Shown here piece after piece: positions 46,761 to 58,383 of a DNA stretch of 64,000 nt. Under the pieces are notes generated by a model, which ran no database searches, was not told where the DNA came from, and worked only from the letters and a program-made list of their open reading frames with translations. Location: NCBI GenBank assembly GCA_031308135.1, contig JAHLJT010008756.1:66452026-66516025 (forward strand), read 5' to 3'. Source of the stretch: Acheta domesticus. Taxonomy: Eukaryota; Arthropoda; Insecta; Orthoptera; Gryllidae. The position numbers and the translations under genes were made by a program. Each line of letters opens with the position of its first letter. Positions within the stretch are counted from its first letter, which is position 1.

Positions 46761-46766
46761 AATAAA
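46761..46766 (+). terminator. Polyadenylation signal AATAAA
   Basis: AATAAA 169 bp after the stop codon of the candidate terminal exon; a second lies at 46942. AATAAA is frequent by chance in AT-rich DNA, so support comes from position only. Confidence 0.35.
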
Positions 46767-46779
46767 ATATTCATTTCAT

Positions 46780-47559
46780 TGAAACCATTCAGCATATTTT
46801 GCTATGTTTCTTCTTTTTTATTTTTGTTTATTGTATTTATAACATAGGGTTCAGTAATATTCCTGTATTTGGGCATTAAATTTGTGAAAATTATAATTTT
46901 TTTACCAGAAAAGTTTCTGTTTCAATATTCTACATTAATGAAATAAATACAAATATATGTTAATTGCATTCAGTTTTTATTTATTTACTTCAAATGAAAA
47001 AACTTATAATTCAATTTAACTAAGGATCTACTTAGTAGCATTTTTGTCTAATTGTTATTATATTCTTTCTTTAAACCCTTGTAATCCATTTCAATTTATT
47101 TGAATTTATGGTTTATTCAAATATTTAATTTGAAATTCCTTGACCATTTGTTTGCCTGATTATGTTAACAATATCTACACTTTTTTGGGTGTTGCAAGTA
47201 TATATTTCTGATGATCTCCAATAGTGAATGTAAAAATTAAAAAAGATATTCTAATAGATGAAAGTAAGATAAACTATGACCATACCTTTTATTGAAAGCA
47301 AAAGCTAATAATGTGATTTTATTAAAAAATAACTTGAACTGACAGAATGATAAGTCCAAATTATATAATATAAAATAAGATAATTGCTGAACCCATTACT
47401 TGAAACAATATTATTCAAAATTATTCAGCATGTAACTGACTACTGAGATGATTTATATTACTGATGACGGAAAGGAAGCAAATAGAGGGGGTCTCTCTTT
47501 ATTTCAATCGCATTCCATAAATTCAACAGCAAACAAATCGTACTTGGCGGAGTCGTCTG
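46780..47559. other. Unassigned stretch
   Basis: AT-rich, nothing supported. Confidence 0.5.
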
Positions 47560-47775
47560 TATTGTTTAACAGGGTCGCCAATGGCAACCAAGTGCAATTC
47601 GCGAATTATACGCAGAAATCGGAGGTATAACCCACGGATCGAAATCGGGGTGTCTAATCCGCGAATCGCAACCGATCCTGCCTCGTGAATAACGATTTTT
47701 GCTTTGATTCGCGAATAATCTGGACTCGACGATAATTCTCGTATTACACGGTATTGAGAATATGGGCGTGGAAGT
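47560..47775 (-). repeat. Possible DNA-transposon end, pairs with 44020-44170
   Basis: GC-richer than its surroundings with repeated 'attcgcga(a/g)' phrases ('aattcgcgaattatacg', 'aatccgcgaatcgc', 'gattcgcgaataatc'). The reverse complement starts like 44020. Confidence 0.3.
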
Positions 47776-47950
47776 AATGAACAATGCTTGATCGTCTTCT
47801 TTCAAACAATAGTTCTGAAACGAAATTTCTTCCTTTCGTGGTTACTTTCTTTTCTGCTTACAGATGGGCATTGGATGTGAGGATCTACAAGACAGTAAAG
47901 TATGCTGTCCTCAGATTTAGTGGTCAAGTAAAACATCAAGTAGCGATATT

Positions 47951-48205
47951 TCTACATTCAGTGGCGGATCCAGGGGGTGGGGCATGGGGGCCCAAAAGGC
48001 TTAGAGTTTTCGTTTGTTACCTTCCTTTATATGTCACAGTTGATTTATTTATATTAAAATTATGTAATTATTTAAACAGTAATATTGTATATTAACACAA
48101 ATACACTAGAAAAATAATATAAAATATAATAAATAGGTTTATTATTTAATTAAATCTATGGTGTCTCCCCAAAAATGATAGGCTGTATCCGCCACTGTCT
48201 GTATT
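47951..48205. mobile_element. hAT MITE, copy 1
   Basis: Element proper 47959-48197 (239 bp). Left end 'cagtggcggatccagg', right end in reverse complement 'cagtggcggatacagcc'. The flanks 'tctacatt' (47951-47958) and 'tctgtatt' (48198-48205) match at 6 of 8 positions, fitting the 8-bp hAT target. A second, older copy is at 54955-55163. Confidence 0.88.
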
Positions 48206-48480
48206 CTTGAAGTGAAAATCGTGATAAACTGTAATGAAATATTAAAATACAATGTGTAATTTCATACATTTTATCTCTTCATTTATCGATATATTTAATT
48301 AAATGAACAAAACAGTTGGCGTAGATAGTCATTGATCCAATTTTTGTGTAGATTTTACCCATTTTATGCACAGGGAATGGGTTAAAAATGGATCAAGCCA
48401 CTGAATAAGGATAGGTCTATTTTGGCATGTCGAGATTCAAAATACATAATTTAGACCTGCCTACAGCTTTTTTTGCATCA

Positions 48481-48512
<32 letters not shown>

Positions 48513-49364
48513 GAGTAACTATATTGTAATAAACTCTAGGTAAACGATGTTACTGTTGCTACAAATGTCTTCTGCTTCATTATACTTAGTAGTAGTTTGT
48601 ACTAATTCGTATATACTGTATATTACTACAAAAGCATTGTTGCGAATATTGATTAATTTTGTAATCTGGCGTTATGCACTAGAAGGTGCATACACAACGG
48701 TACACAACAAACACAACAAAGAAATGGACTGCATTGTTTTGCCACACGACATTCTCAAAGGGAATTCACTTTTTCTCTACATTACATTTTACAGTTGATT
48801 TGTTCGGTAAAATAATTCGGCAACTAGAATAATTTCTCGTTTGTAATAAAGATGGTAAAATGTGTTCGAGCTTTTTTAGCTAAGTGAGCATTGTGTCAAG
48901 GTTAGCAAGACTGCGCAACTTGCTTCCCATGGAATTTATAGCCCAATATCTCTTTACTTCGATAAAGATAGGCAAGTGTCGGCTACAATTCTCGGAATTT
49001 CACGCAAATTCAGTTTGCCCATTTAATTTACAACGCTTTTAAATAAAATTTGTAATTGTCGATATTTATCTTCCCAGGAAGTAAAGTTTCGAAAGCGAAA
49101 TAATACAGGAAGTTTAGACAAAAAATTAGGAGTCTTATGTATCTCCCGAAACGCGGTCAGTTTCTACAGAAGTTCCAATTTCGTACAACAACTACTTTAT
49201 TCCCTCCATGAATTTAAAATTCAATTACAAGTTTTTTTAAATTAACAATTGTAAATTATTTTTCCAATAACTTTGTTATCTTTGAGCAGCGCTTCCTTAA
49301 TTCTTAGCGTGATCCTGCGACGACCTACCTTCGATTAGCGGGGATTTTCTTTTTGTCTTACCAT
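48206..49364. other. Unassigned stretch
   Basis: AT-rich; includes the GA repeat at 48479. Nothing else supported. Confidence 0.5.
48479..48508. repeat. (GA)n microsatellite
   Basis: About 14 GA units. Confidence 0.95.
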
Positions 49365-49455
49365 AAAATTAATGTCTATACTAAAATGCATTGTTCTAAA
49401 GCGAAAAGAACAAGAATGACATTTCATTAATATCCGCCCTATATTTATAACCAAC
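49365..49455 (+). repeat. Short dispersed repeat shared with 12985-13065
   Basis: Starts 'aatgtctatactaaaa', has 'gcattgttc' next and 'atccgccc' near its end. Unknown class; the SINE tail follows about 110 bp later. Confidence 0.6.
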
Positions 49456-49567
49456 GCAGTTGGCATTGCTTGTGCAATCCTCATTAGGGGTGGTGCGAGA
49501 AGCGTGCTCCTAAGCGAAAGGGTGCATTCCGCATTCGTTTTATCGAGGAAGGGGGCGGTGATCTCCT

Positions 49568-50010
49568 GGTGGCTGGCGAGATCCGGCGTCGACCTATGTT
49601 GCTTGCGGGTTTTCCCCACCCAGGTATCTCCCACCAGCATGGTACCGCCCCTACAGGGACACGCTCTAAGCTCCTGACTCGTCTCTGGAAATGTATGGTA
49701 GTGTAATGCGCGCGCGTGTGTGTAATTAAAAGGATGAGGATAGGACAAGGAGGAGGAAGTAAAGATCGAGTGCGGTCCGTGGTCCGTTTGCTAGGGAACT
49801 GCTCCGCCATTCACCTGTTGATCGGAGAAACACCGAAAAACTACCGATCAGAGCGGCCGGCCGCTAGAATTATCCTTCAGACATAAGCGGTGGAACTCGA
49901 CCTAATTATTAGGTAGCAAATCTGTCCACCGTCGTATCTCAAACCCTAGGACCACCCGGTCAGAGGCACTGCGGTGACATCAGTTGATTCTCTAAGCCAC
50001 CTTCGCCGGG
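49568..50010 (-). mobile_element. tRNA-derived SINE, copy S4
   Basis: Minus strand. The head, read in reverse complement from 50010, has 'aaggtggcttagagaatcaa' and a B-box-like 'tagggtttgagatacg'. The body has 'ctagcggccggccgctctga', 'gtttctccgatcaac', 'tagcaaacggaccac', a GT-rich joint, and a single tail copy with 'gtgggagatacctgggtggg' to 'gccggatctcgcca' near 49575. Sequence beyond 49568 may extend it slightly. Confidence 0.8.
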
Positions 50011-50574
50011 AAAATCAGGTGAAGATAGCGAAAGAGGGAAGATTCTGCGTGGCAAGATTTGGGGCGCAATCTTTCTTCAAAGCAATGCCAAAGAATATCA
50101 TTTTGATAGATGAGGGTAAAGCTACAATCAGTAATAGAGATACGAAACACCAACGTCACTGGTGTGACACTGAAAGAGGAAGTGACACAAATGAGGATAA
50201 GATAATGTATTTGCATATGACGTCAGGGTAGAAAGTAGACGTAAAGCAATTGCATCGATGGTACAACTAACGTAGTCAGAGGTGGTTTATTTTTAGAGAT
50301 ACACGTTTGGAAAGGTGTATTGACAATGACGCCAGCTGCTGAATACGAATATTGCGCCCAGTTTCTGTACAGTTGGTTTCAGTCCAGACAGATCATATCA
50401 AATACAGCCGAAACATTCAAATGAGCTGGAATATTGTAAAGATCTTGATATGGTGTTGTAAGTTAAATGGTCGTAATCAATCGGGATCTATGGACGACCG
50501 AAAGAGGTGTGAAAGATCAAAGATCACATAAATCGTAGGAAGCAAATATCTTACTTTCTATTAATGTTATAAGA
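50011..50574. other. Unassigned stretch
   Basis: Nothing supported. The frame at 49974-50231 starts within the SINE head and is not a gene. Confidence 0.5.
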
Positions 50575-51499
50575 TAAATAAATAAATTTATTTAAACTGC
50601 AATTGGGTATAACCCGGTGGCAGCTAATTACAAAAACAAAAAACACAGTCTCTCAGTAACATATAATACTAATAATAATAAGGTAATATAACTAACAAAT
50701 TATATAATAATTATATTATTAATAATAATAATGGTAAAATATTAAAAATAATGATAATATAAAAACATTAATTAATTAAACTTTAATTACATTAAGAGAA
50801 AAAAACTTCTATAGTCTAACTTCGCACTAAATGTTATACAATTAGGATCACTCTGCATTTCACTGCACTTCACTTCACTAAGACCTATTAAACACTTCCT
50901 TCTTTATTACTCTGCTATATACTGCACAACACCTCACAACACAAGAGAACACGTATGCATCGCTACTTGTATATAACCCATTATTCTCCCTCATTTACTC
51001 AATAATTCCTACTTAATTTCCTAAACTATTGAACGCTTTGAGGAAAGGGTTGAAAGGTTTTTGCAGGCAATCTGTTCCATTCCATTATCGTTCGATTGTC
51101 GATTGATAAGACAGGAGGTGTAACAATGACCTAATGTCGTCGGCCACTATAGAAAACTCGAAGTATAATACTGAAGCAGTGGCGAATGCGTAGCTGCGGT
51201 GAGAGCGAAAGCGAAGCTGTTGGGATCCATTGACCTTGTTGGAGCAGGGGATTCCCCGAGATCCCTCAGCCTCTGGCGGGTTGCAGTCGCGTTCCACTCG
51301 CGGCTGAATTAGCACTAATGTTCTCTGGAGTTTACCAATTACCGCGGCTCAGCTCAAAAGGCACACGTACATCCTCTGGAATGTTCCGTTAGAGTTAAGT
51401 TGGTTCGTGTGCTGGAGTAACAATGCTCTGTGTTTTATAGTAATGTAGTAACTGCGTTGTTACCGTATTGCGAGTAATTAAACAATGCCGCATTTTTTC
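50575..51499. other. Unassigned stretch, possible LINE 3' end at its left edge
   Basis: 50573-50600 has 'aaataaataaatttattt', which could be the tail of a minus-strand LINE, followed by AT-rich sequence with AAT repeats at 50670-50740. The part at 51180-51350 is GC-richer. No readable reverse transcriptase was found, so no element is called. Confidence 0.35.
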
Positions 51500-52085
51500 C
51501 ATTTATTTATGTTTCGGCCCGAAGGGCCTCAGAAACCGAGTACGATACATTGAGGGTACATTATAGCATATTTGCATTATAGCGTAGAACATATTAGCAT
51601 TGTTTGGGAAACATTTTGACAGATGAATACATTGAGTATACATAGATTAAATGAGAAAAGCCACATCTGGTTTATGTAGATCACGAGGGTCGAAGAACTC
51701 TCGCGGTAGTTTCCGCTCTAGTCTGTTGTGGTGAGGATTTCGTTTTCCGATTTGAAAATGTACGGCTGAGGGAATCTGGGGAATTTTGGAATAGAAGGGA
51801 GAGGATAGGAGGGAGAAATGGACGGAGATGGGAGTAATGCCGAGTTCGTTATGTACCTGGGAGTTAGATACAAACCAGGGAGCTTTTGTAATGATTCAGA
51901 GTAATTTATTTTGGAAAACCTGCATTTTTGGATAGTTGATTTGCTGGCTGAGGCCCAGATAGGAGAAGCGTAGAATAAGATTGGACGGATAATTGATTGA
52001 CTTAGGTGAATATCAACATGAAGTTGCAGGGCTGAAGACTTTTTGAGTATGGGATGTATTGGTGGATTCTATTTACAAGTACTTC
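51500..52085 (-). mobile_element. Jockey-clade LINE, 5'-truncated, reverse strand
   Basis: The minus strand encodes the C-terminal end of a Jockey-type reverse transcriptase protein. From 52000: HLSQSIIRPILFYASPIW and KSTIQK; after a frameshift MQVFQNKLL, one stop, then about 88 open codons with IITKAPWFVSNSQVHNELGI, PISVHFSLLSSPFY, NPHHNRLERKLPREFFDPRD, LHKPDVAFLI and a stop at 51647. The 'KAPWFVxNxxxHxELGI' block is typical of Jockey elements. The 3' UTR has 'ggcccttcgggcc', able to form a hairpin, and ends 'aaataaatgg' at 51500. The long open part suggests moderate age. Confidence 0.9.
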
Positions 52086-53129
52086 AGGAATTATTTACTC
52101 CGCAGTGATTGTATGGCATTCGAGGATGGACCTCGCCCGGCCATTGAACCCTCAACTATAGTGAATAAATAGCATTAGCTAAGGAGTAAATATTTCAAAA
52201 CCTAACAGTATGTTGGAGCCTATGTGACTCGATGACGTGTTTTTATGTTGGTCTGTTTCTTCTTAGAACAAATTGCAAAAAATTGTGTACATTGTTTTGT
52301 TTCTTGAACTTTTAACTTAGACCTCGTGTTTCGGCATATAGTGTGATTCTTTTTGGCTGAAGAGGTCCTCAGAAAAGTTGCTCTTGTAAATATAATTCTG
52401 TAAAAAGTTTACGTAACGTATAATAGTTGGTTTTAAATACCTAATACTGGAGTAACGAGACGTTCCTCGCCTGAGTGGGTTGAAAATATTTCAGCACGAA
52501 TAACAGAGTGTTAAAAACTCATACCTACGAGATGTGTAGGATTTCATTATTTAAAGACAATTTTACTCTTGAATGAAAATTGAATATAAGGTACTTTTGG
52601 AGATGCATCATTTTAAAATTGAAATTGTGATCCAATAGACCAATTAGACCAATCTATTTAGACCGCTGAATAAAAAATAATTTTCAAATATAAATTTAGC
52701 AGGTAAAACCGTCTAAATTTATATTTGAAGGTATATTAGAAGGTAAAACCGTATAAATTTAGCAGGTCTTTCTAATATCTTTTGAAACGAATGCATAGAA
52801 TGTTGCTCATTTCTCCCCTACTCTTTACTAGGAAACTCGTAAGGAGAATAGAATTTCCTTTTAAGTCTCTCATTACGACGGACGTTTATTTATATATGCT
52901 TCCTTATTTTTATCGAGGAAAACGGAGTAAATTCATAAAGTAATTAACAAAGCTAAAATGATTGCGTATTTCCGGTTTCATTCGTAACATAATATCCTCA
53001 CATCGTTAACAAATTGTAAAAGGGATGTCCTGTTTCCGAAAACCACCATGTAAGGAACTCAGGAAGGCAGCACACCCACATCTTAACTTGCATAAAAGTG
53101 CTAATGGTGCAAAATTTTTATGTGTCACC
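52086..53129. other. Unassigned stretch
   Basis: Nothing supported except a local repeat at 52690-52775, where 'aggtaaaaccgt(c/a)t' and 'aaatttagcagg' occur twice in alternation. Confidence 0.45.
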
Positions 53130-53420
53130 GAAGGTATCCGCCAGTGTGACTCCATCGGATTTCAACAGATCTCGTAACCACACGCACGGGGATGTAATGG
53201 AGACCCTCCTTGAAGCAGGATTCCCGGGGTCGGGGTTTCCCTAGCATTCTCGCGCCATGAGTGGAATACGAGGGGCTCGTCGGTGCCATTGGGTGGGCAC
53301 GGCCATGAAAATTCTTCGAAATTCGCCACTTTACGCCGCCGTTTCAGTGTTGGCCCACCCAGCGTCGCATTAATGAGAGATGTGTTCGGCGTAGAGAGCA
53401 GGGATTAGTAACCTTGTCCC
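53130..53420. repeat. GC-rich block, probable unclassified repeat
   Basis: About 290 bp markedly richer in G and C than its flanks, with phrases such as 'gtgggcacggccatgaaaat' and 'gccactttacgccgccg'. Edges are sharp, as for an inserted element, but there is no second copy in the window. Confidence 0.3.
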
Positions 53421-54954
53421 ACCCAAGGGTGACGCAAAGTGGTCATCCGGAATGGGGGGATCCCCCTGATACCCATGAATTTCCAAAATGTTTATCATGC
53501 TTTGTAAAATGTAGTTGCGGATGTCATATATTCGTATGTAGTGAAAGTGTTCAACGTCCTATTTTTCTCTGCACTTCGAATATGTATTACCAATTTTTGG
53601 TGTATTGAACTGTATTGCCATACACGATATTTAATACATTACCCAAACAATACACGAGGACTTATGATTCTGACTAGATTTTTGTGTACGCCTCCAAATG
53701 CTCTGCGCAAGATGATTTCAGACTTTCTGAAGTATGAGTAATTTATGAGTCACGTTGAAAAATGCTCACAATTCAATGGCACGTATCGTGACAGGAAATA
53801 AAAACAAAATGATTTCAGTTTTGAGCCTGCCTACAATATTACTGTGGGTTTTTCGTACTTTAGGGATGCGATTAAGCCGTGTCGAACTTCTCATTTAGAA
53901 ATTTGTCAATATTACTTACGTCGAAAGCCAAATTTACTTACGCCGAAAGCCACGAGAATAAGAATTTGCAGTGTGCAGAAATTAGGAGACAAACTAACGG
54001 GCGTAATTTACAAATAAATGTATAAATATAATCCCTCTTGTTATATTTATAAACGGAGAGTAATTTGAATACAATGTGCACGGAAACAAGAATTGTAGTA
54101 AAAAAGTATTATAAGGAGTTTGTGAGTAATGAGCTTCTTAACATACAAAAATTTCACAAAACCTTTTAATGACACGTTTCGAAGAAAATAGTGGATTCTA
54201 CAATTAAGGAATTGTTTTCGCTGTCCAGATTTTGCTAGGAATTTAATCGGATCTAACTAGCTCCGCAGACAGACACGTTGTATTTCTTTACATACGAAAC
54301 AAATAAACATTCATTTACATTTTTATTTTATTCTTATTTTAAAACACGGAAATACATAGTGTAGAATCGATACTTAAGTCGTTTCCATCCTACATGATAT
54401 TACCCTCCACGATAATCCTGTATTGTTCATTTTTGTTATCTCATTACTCTCAGAAAATTTCTACTTGTTACAATCACACTACCGTTTATAAAAATTAAGA
54501 AATGAAGCAAAGAACAGCAAATAAATAACGAGCTGAAATCTATGAGTAAGTTTCGTGTATAAACTAAAATACGTATAGGTATTGCACTCGTACGAATGTT
54601 GGAATAGGTATTATATGTGTTCAACCAAATCAAGTAGGTATCGGCGAATAGTATCGAATAGTAAATACAGAACAATAAGGTGCGGATCCTCAAATGTATT
54701 TCTGACAACAATTGTGGAGCTGAAAAGAACCTTCTTTTGTTATCCTATAAAGCATTCAAACCAACCAAAATTGACTAAGGAATATTAGTCTAGCCTTTAA
54801 AGTAAGCTCTGAAAGCTATTTCGTTGAAGAAACCCAATTTTCTACAAAGATGTTAACCCTCAACTCTGTGAATTTGTTGACCATCCGCATTATATACCTA
54901 TATGCGAAAGTAAAGAACATTTTCGAAGAGTTGCAAGAACTCCAATCTCATTTT
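53421..54954. other. Unassigned stretch
   Basis: AT-rich, nothing supported. Confidence 0.5.
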
Positions 54955-55163
54955 GGAAGGACCTACAGCTTTCGTTTGTTGCCTTCCTTTTTTTGAAAAA
55001 TTGATTAAAATATTTATGTTAGAATTATGTAATGATTTAAAAAATAATATTGCATAGTATCTTATATCCTACAAATACAAACTACAATTTAATATCAAAT
55101 ATGTTTATTATTTTAAAAAAATGTCTTCCTCTCTCCTAAAATGATCGACTGGATCCGCTCCTG
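54955..55163. mobile_element. hAT MITE, copy 2 (older)
   Basis: Matches 47990-48197 over its length: 'ctttcgtttgttgccttcct', 'gttagaattatgtaat', 'atgtttattatttt', and the right end 'ctggatccgctcctg'. The left end has lost the 'cagtggcgg' start. It borders the LINE at 55180. Confidence 0.75.
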
Positions 55164-55179
55164 ATCCCCGTCCATTGTA

Positions 55180-56372
55180 TCATTTTGTCAGTGCGTTCGG
55201 TTAGTTCTCTTTGCGGATGATACAAATATTCTTTGCAATAAAGAAACCGTAAATAGTACAATATAAGATGTTTCAAATTGGTTCCGTAATAACAAATTAA
55301 TAGTAAATGAAAAGAAAACTGTTTCAATGCAGTTTTTCATTTCAAATAAACAATTCTGTACTCCATTGAAAATGAACGGTGTGCCATTGACTGATGATAA
55401 AGTAACAAATTTTTTAGGTCTATCAATTCAGTGAAACCTCAAATGGAATGCTCATAATTAGCAAATCCCACTCACGTGATTCTTATAAGTCTCTCTTCAT
55501 TAATCTAGAAATTTTACCATTACCTTGTCTCCTGATTTACTAATCAGTAGTTTTTGTCAGAAATGACTTACGGGTGGGAATATATTTTCAGCAAACGCCG
55601 ATGTCTATAAGTATAACACACGACGTAGTAATCATATTCATCAGGTGGCAGTAATAACAGCTCACTACAAAAAATTCACATACAATTCATGTACATTACT
55701 CTACAACACTTTGCCAGATGACATTAAACGATTAAATTTGATAGAAAAGTTTAAGTCCCAAGTAAACTCTTTTCTGCTGCATAACTGTTTCTATACAATT
55801 CGAGAGTATAGCTTCAAAAGGAAAGTAACATTAATTTTAAGAATGATAGTTAATGTAATTATTTATCATTTGGACTGTATAATTCTAAAGAACCTGTAAC
55901 AAGTACTGTACCACAGCTTCTGGGTTGATGGCCCCCATCTCGATTAGTTTTTTCGTACAGTTTCCCAGATTCTTTGAGCAAATGCTGAGATGTTCCCTTG
56001 TTTTGCTTCTGGACATAAATGTAACTTCATTATTTGTGCACGTCTTCTGAATTTCTGTGGGAAATATAGTTATTGAAATTATTGTTTTCCATATTGGCGC
56101 GGCAAAAAGTATTATTCTTTTATGAAGAACATGATGAGGGTTAAGGGCACAAATTTATAGCTAATTTACCTTAAAATAATAAATATATTTTATTATATAG
56201 GAGCGAATATTTTTGTCAACAAAATTGAAAAACCTCTTTTTTCTGTATTCAAAATTTGACTGGAATATGGTTTAGGATAGAGGTCACAGAATTATGAAAA
56301 CGTGCACAAATTTCACTTCTCCCCTATAGCTCGTCACACAGTTTTAAACTGTTTTTGACGTAAATAAATAAA
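55180..56372 (+). mobile_element. Jockey/CR1-like LINE, copy L3, with FADD block and internal deletion
   Basis: Reads RLVLFADDTNILCNKETVNS from about 55195: FADD is the catalytic aspartate pair of the reverse transcriptase. Next come VSNWFRNNKLIVNEKKTVSM, MNGVPLTDDKVTNFLGLSIQ, a stop, NLKWNAH. A deletion of a few hundred bases in the protein follows, then NIFSANADVYKYNTRRSNHI, HQVAVITAHYKKFTYNSCTL, LPDDIKRLN (55645-55899) and the shared 3' UTR, ending with (AAAT)n at 56360-56372. The only copy here that reaches the catalytic block. Inactive. Confidence 0.88.
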
Positions 56373-57079
56373 TACAGTTAGATCATTAGTAAATGGCTTC
56401 AACATTGTTTCTTGTAACGTCGTGTTAATTTATAACTGGCGTTGTGAATGGCCCGGGCCAACCGGCAGAGAATCCGGCACCGCGTCCTTTCCTCCGATTT
56501 TCTCTTATGCGTCACCCAGTGCTTGTTGTGCACGACCATGTCCCCGCAGCCTGTTCCAAGAAAAAGCTCGGCGCTCCACGCGGCTGCGGGCCTTGGCGCC
56601 GGTTGTTGCAGCCACGTCGCTCAAATGCATCCGCTCGAAAATTCCGCTGATGTCAAAGGGTTCATTCCTCAATGCTAGACTGTGTAGGTTAAACCGATGA
56701 GGTAATACGTGTTGCTCGATGCAGTTTTTGGTCCGTATATAGACACCGGAACAATTCAACAGGCAACTTCCCTTGTGTTGTCATACGAAATATGTGAGTG
56801 ATATGCGTGGTTTTGCTGCATGCCAATGAAATGTGTGGTTTTTCAGGCGGTGGCTTATCGAAGTGCACAAGTAGGTTAGGAAACTCCGACTATAACAACT
56901 CACCGGAAGAATTCATTTTTAAAGGAATCTCACTCATATCCTGGAGGAGAACGTTACATCATAGCTCCAAAGGAAGACATTTTAGCGGGGTATTAACCAT
57001 TTCTGTCTAAAGTGACTTTAATATCTTGTTCTAAAAATCCTTTTTATTCATATTTTATTTTTAGTGACTATCAGAAATC
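56373..57079. other. Unassigned stretch with GC-rich patch
   Basis: 56440-56640 is GC-rich ('gccttggcgccggttg') with overlapping compositional frames on the + strand. 56800-57079 may be the decayed upstream part of the ORF relic at 57080 but could not be read. Confidence 0.35.
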
Positions 57080-57879
57080 ACTTCTTCTTTCTCTTGGGTA
57101 TTTAATTTTTGCACTAAATGTACTGTTTATCAATTCCTCTAAAACTAGTTTAAAAGCAGTTCTATTAAACAACAGTAACACCTACGCATCATTACCAGTT
57201 GCTTATTCTGTGCACATGAAGGGAAGTTACGAAAACCTCTGTGGTTTTAGAGAAAATAATCTACTCCGCTCATGGATGGATGATATGTGATGACGTGAAA
57301 ATAACACGCAGGCGTCTTGGCCAGCAAAGTGGTTTTAATAAATTCCCATGTTTAGTATGTGAATGGGATAATAGGGCACGAGATCAACATTAGTCTAGAA
57401 AGAATTGAATTGTATGAAAAAATTTAAACCCAGGGGAGAAGATCATTCTACAGAAACATCTGATTAATGAACACAAGATTCTGCTGCCTTCATTGCACAT
57501 AAAATAGGTTTCATGAAACAATTTGTCAAGGTCTTACCTAAAGATGGGCAGTATTTCAAATACCTTTGTCAAAAGTTTAGGCAATTGTCTAAAGCAACAT
57601 TATTTAAAGAGAGTATCTTCGTTGAGCCTGATATTAGAAAAGTGATGTTTGATACCCAATTTTAACATGACAGTATATGACAGTAAATGAAAATGAAGGG
57701 TAGAGTGCTTTTCAACACGTTGTTAATAAAGTTCCTAGGCAACCAAAAAGACCAAGACCAAACAATTGTTCCCAAAATGCTGGATGCTTTTAAGAAATTG
57801 GGATCTATAATGAGACTCAAGGTTTACTTTTTAAACAATCATATACAATTATTTCCGGACAATTTAGGTGATGTAAGTG
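57080..57879 (+). pseudogene. Insect repeat-family ORF relic, 5' part
   Basis: Belongs to an uncharacterised multicopy insect protein family that I recognise by its block order. LFINSSKTSLKAVLLNNSNT, YASLPVAYSVHMKGSYENL; after a shift LGQQSGFNKFPCLVCEWDNR, ARDQH, ILLPSLHIK; after a 1-bp loss IGFMKQFVKVLPKDGQYFKY, LCQKF, FVEPDIRKVMFDTQF; then FNTLLIKFLGNQKDQDQTIV, KMLDAFKKLGSIMRLKVYFL, FPDNLGDVS. At 57879 a LINE interrupts it and the same frame resumes at 58384. The Cys-x-x-Cys and His blocks may bind metal (inference). Function unknown, probably encoded by a transposable element. Confidence 0.75.
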
Positions 57880-58383
57880 TAGCATATTCAAATACTAGAG
57901 GCTATACAAAATAAATATCTTAGAAAAGCATTGAAAGCACCTTGGTTTATAAGAAACAATCAAATATTACACGAACTCGGTATTCTGTCTCTAAAATCCT
58001 GGATCCTTCATCTCTCAGATAAATTTTATACTTCCCTTATTTCCTCTCCTGCTTATACATCTTTTCAACTTGGAAAAACAGCTAATCCTTTCCCGCGAAT
58101 CAAATCACGCTATTCAAAAGACCGTTTACATCCTCCATAGTTAACTTATTTCATGTAACTATTATTTATTGTAAAAAAAATTATATGTATTTAGTACTAT
58201 TTACAACCACAGTTTATTTCTAAGATCATTGTGTGTTCAAAATCAATAACACCTATACATATCAGTAATATGTTAGAGGTTACTTTTGAAGTTTCTCCTC
58301 AAATTGTACTATGTTAATGTAAAAATTCACACACTTGAAAGACAAATTTGTGTCGAACAAGTATAAATAAATATATTAAAAAA
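57880..58383 (+). mobile_element. 5'-truncated Jockey LINE inserted in the ORF relic, 14-bp target duplication
   Basis: The target duplication 'aggtgatgtaagtg' is perfect at 57866-57879 and 58384-58397. The insert (504 bp) encodes the end of a Jockey reverse transcriptase protein: KYLRKALKAPWFIRNNQILH, ELGILSLKSWILHLSDKFY, SSPAYTSFQLGKTANPF and a stop at 58138. It ends in an A-rich 3' tail 'aaataaatatattaaaaaa'. The intact duplication and the long open frame indicate a fairly recent event. Confidence 0.93.

Noticed and set aside
47784..48095. Frame containing VRIYKTVKYAVL, which recalls a LINE motif (VRIYKTV.LPVVLYG)
   Set aside because: Only about eight residues match and the surroundings do not; the rest of the frame runs into the hAT MITE.
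49335..49810. Two overlapping minus-strand frames of 108-137 codons
   Set aside because: Both lie in SINE copy S4 and its flank; they are accidental frames in repeat sequence.
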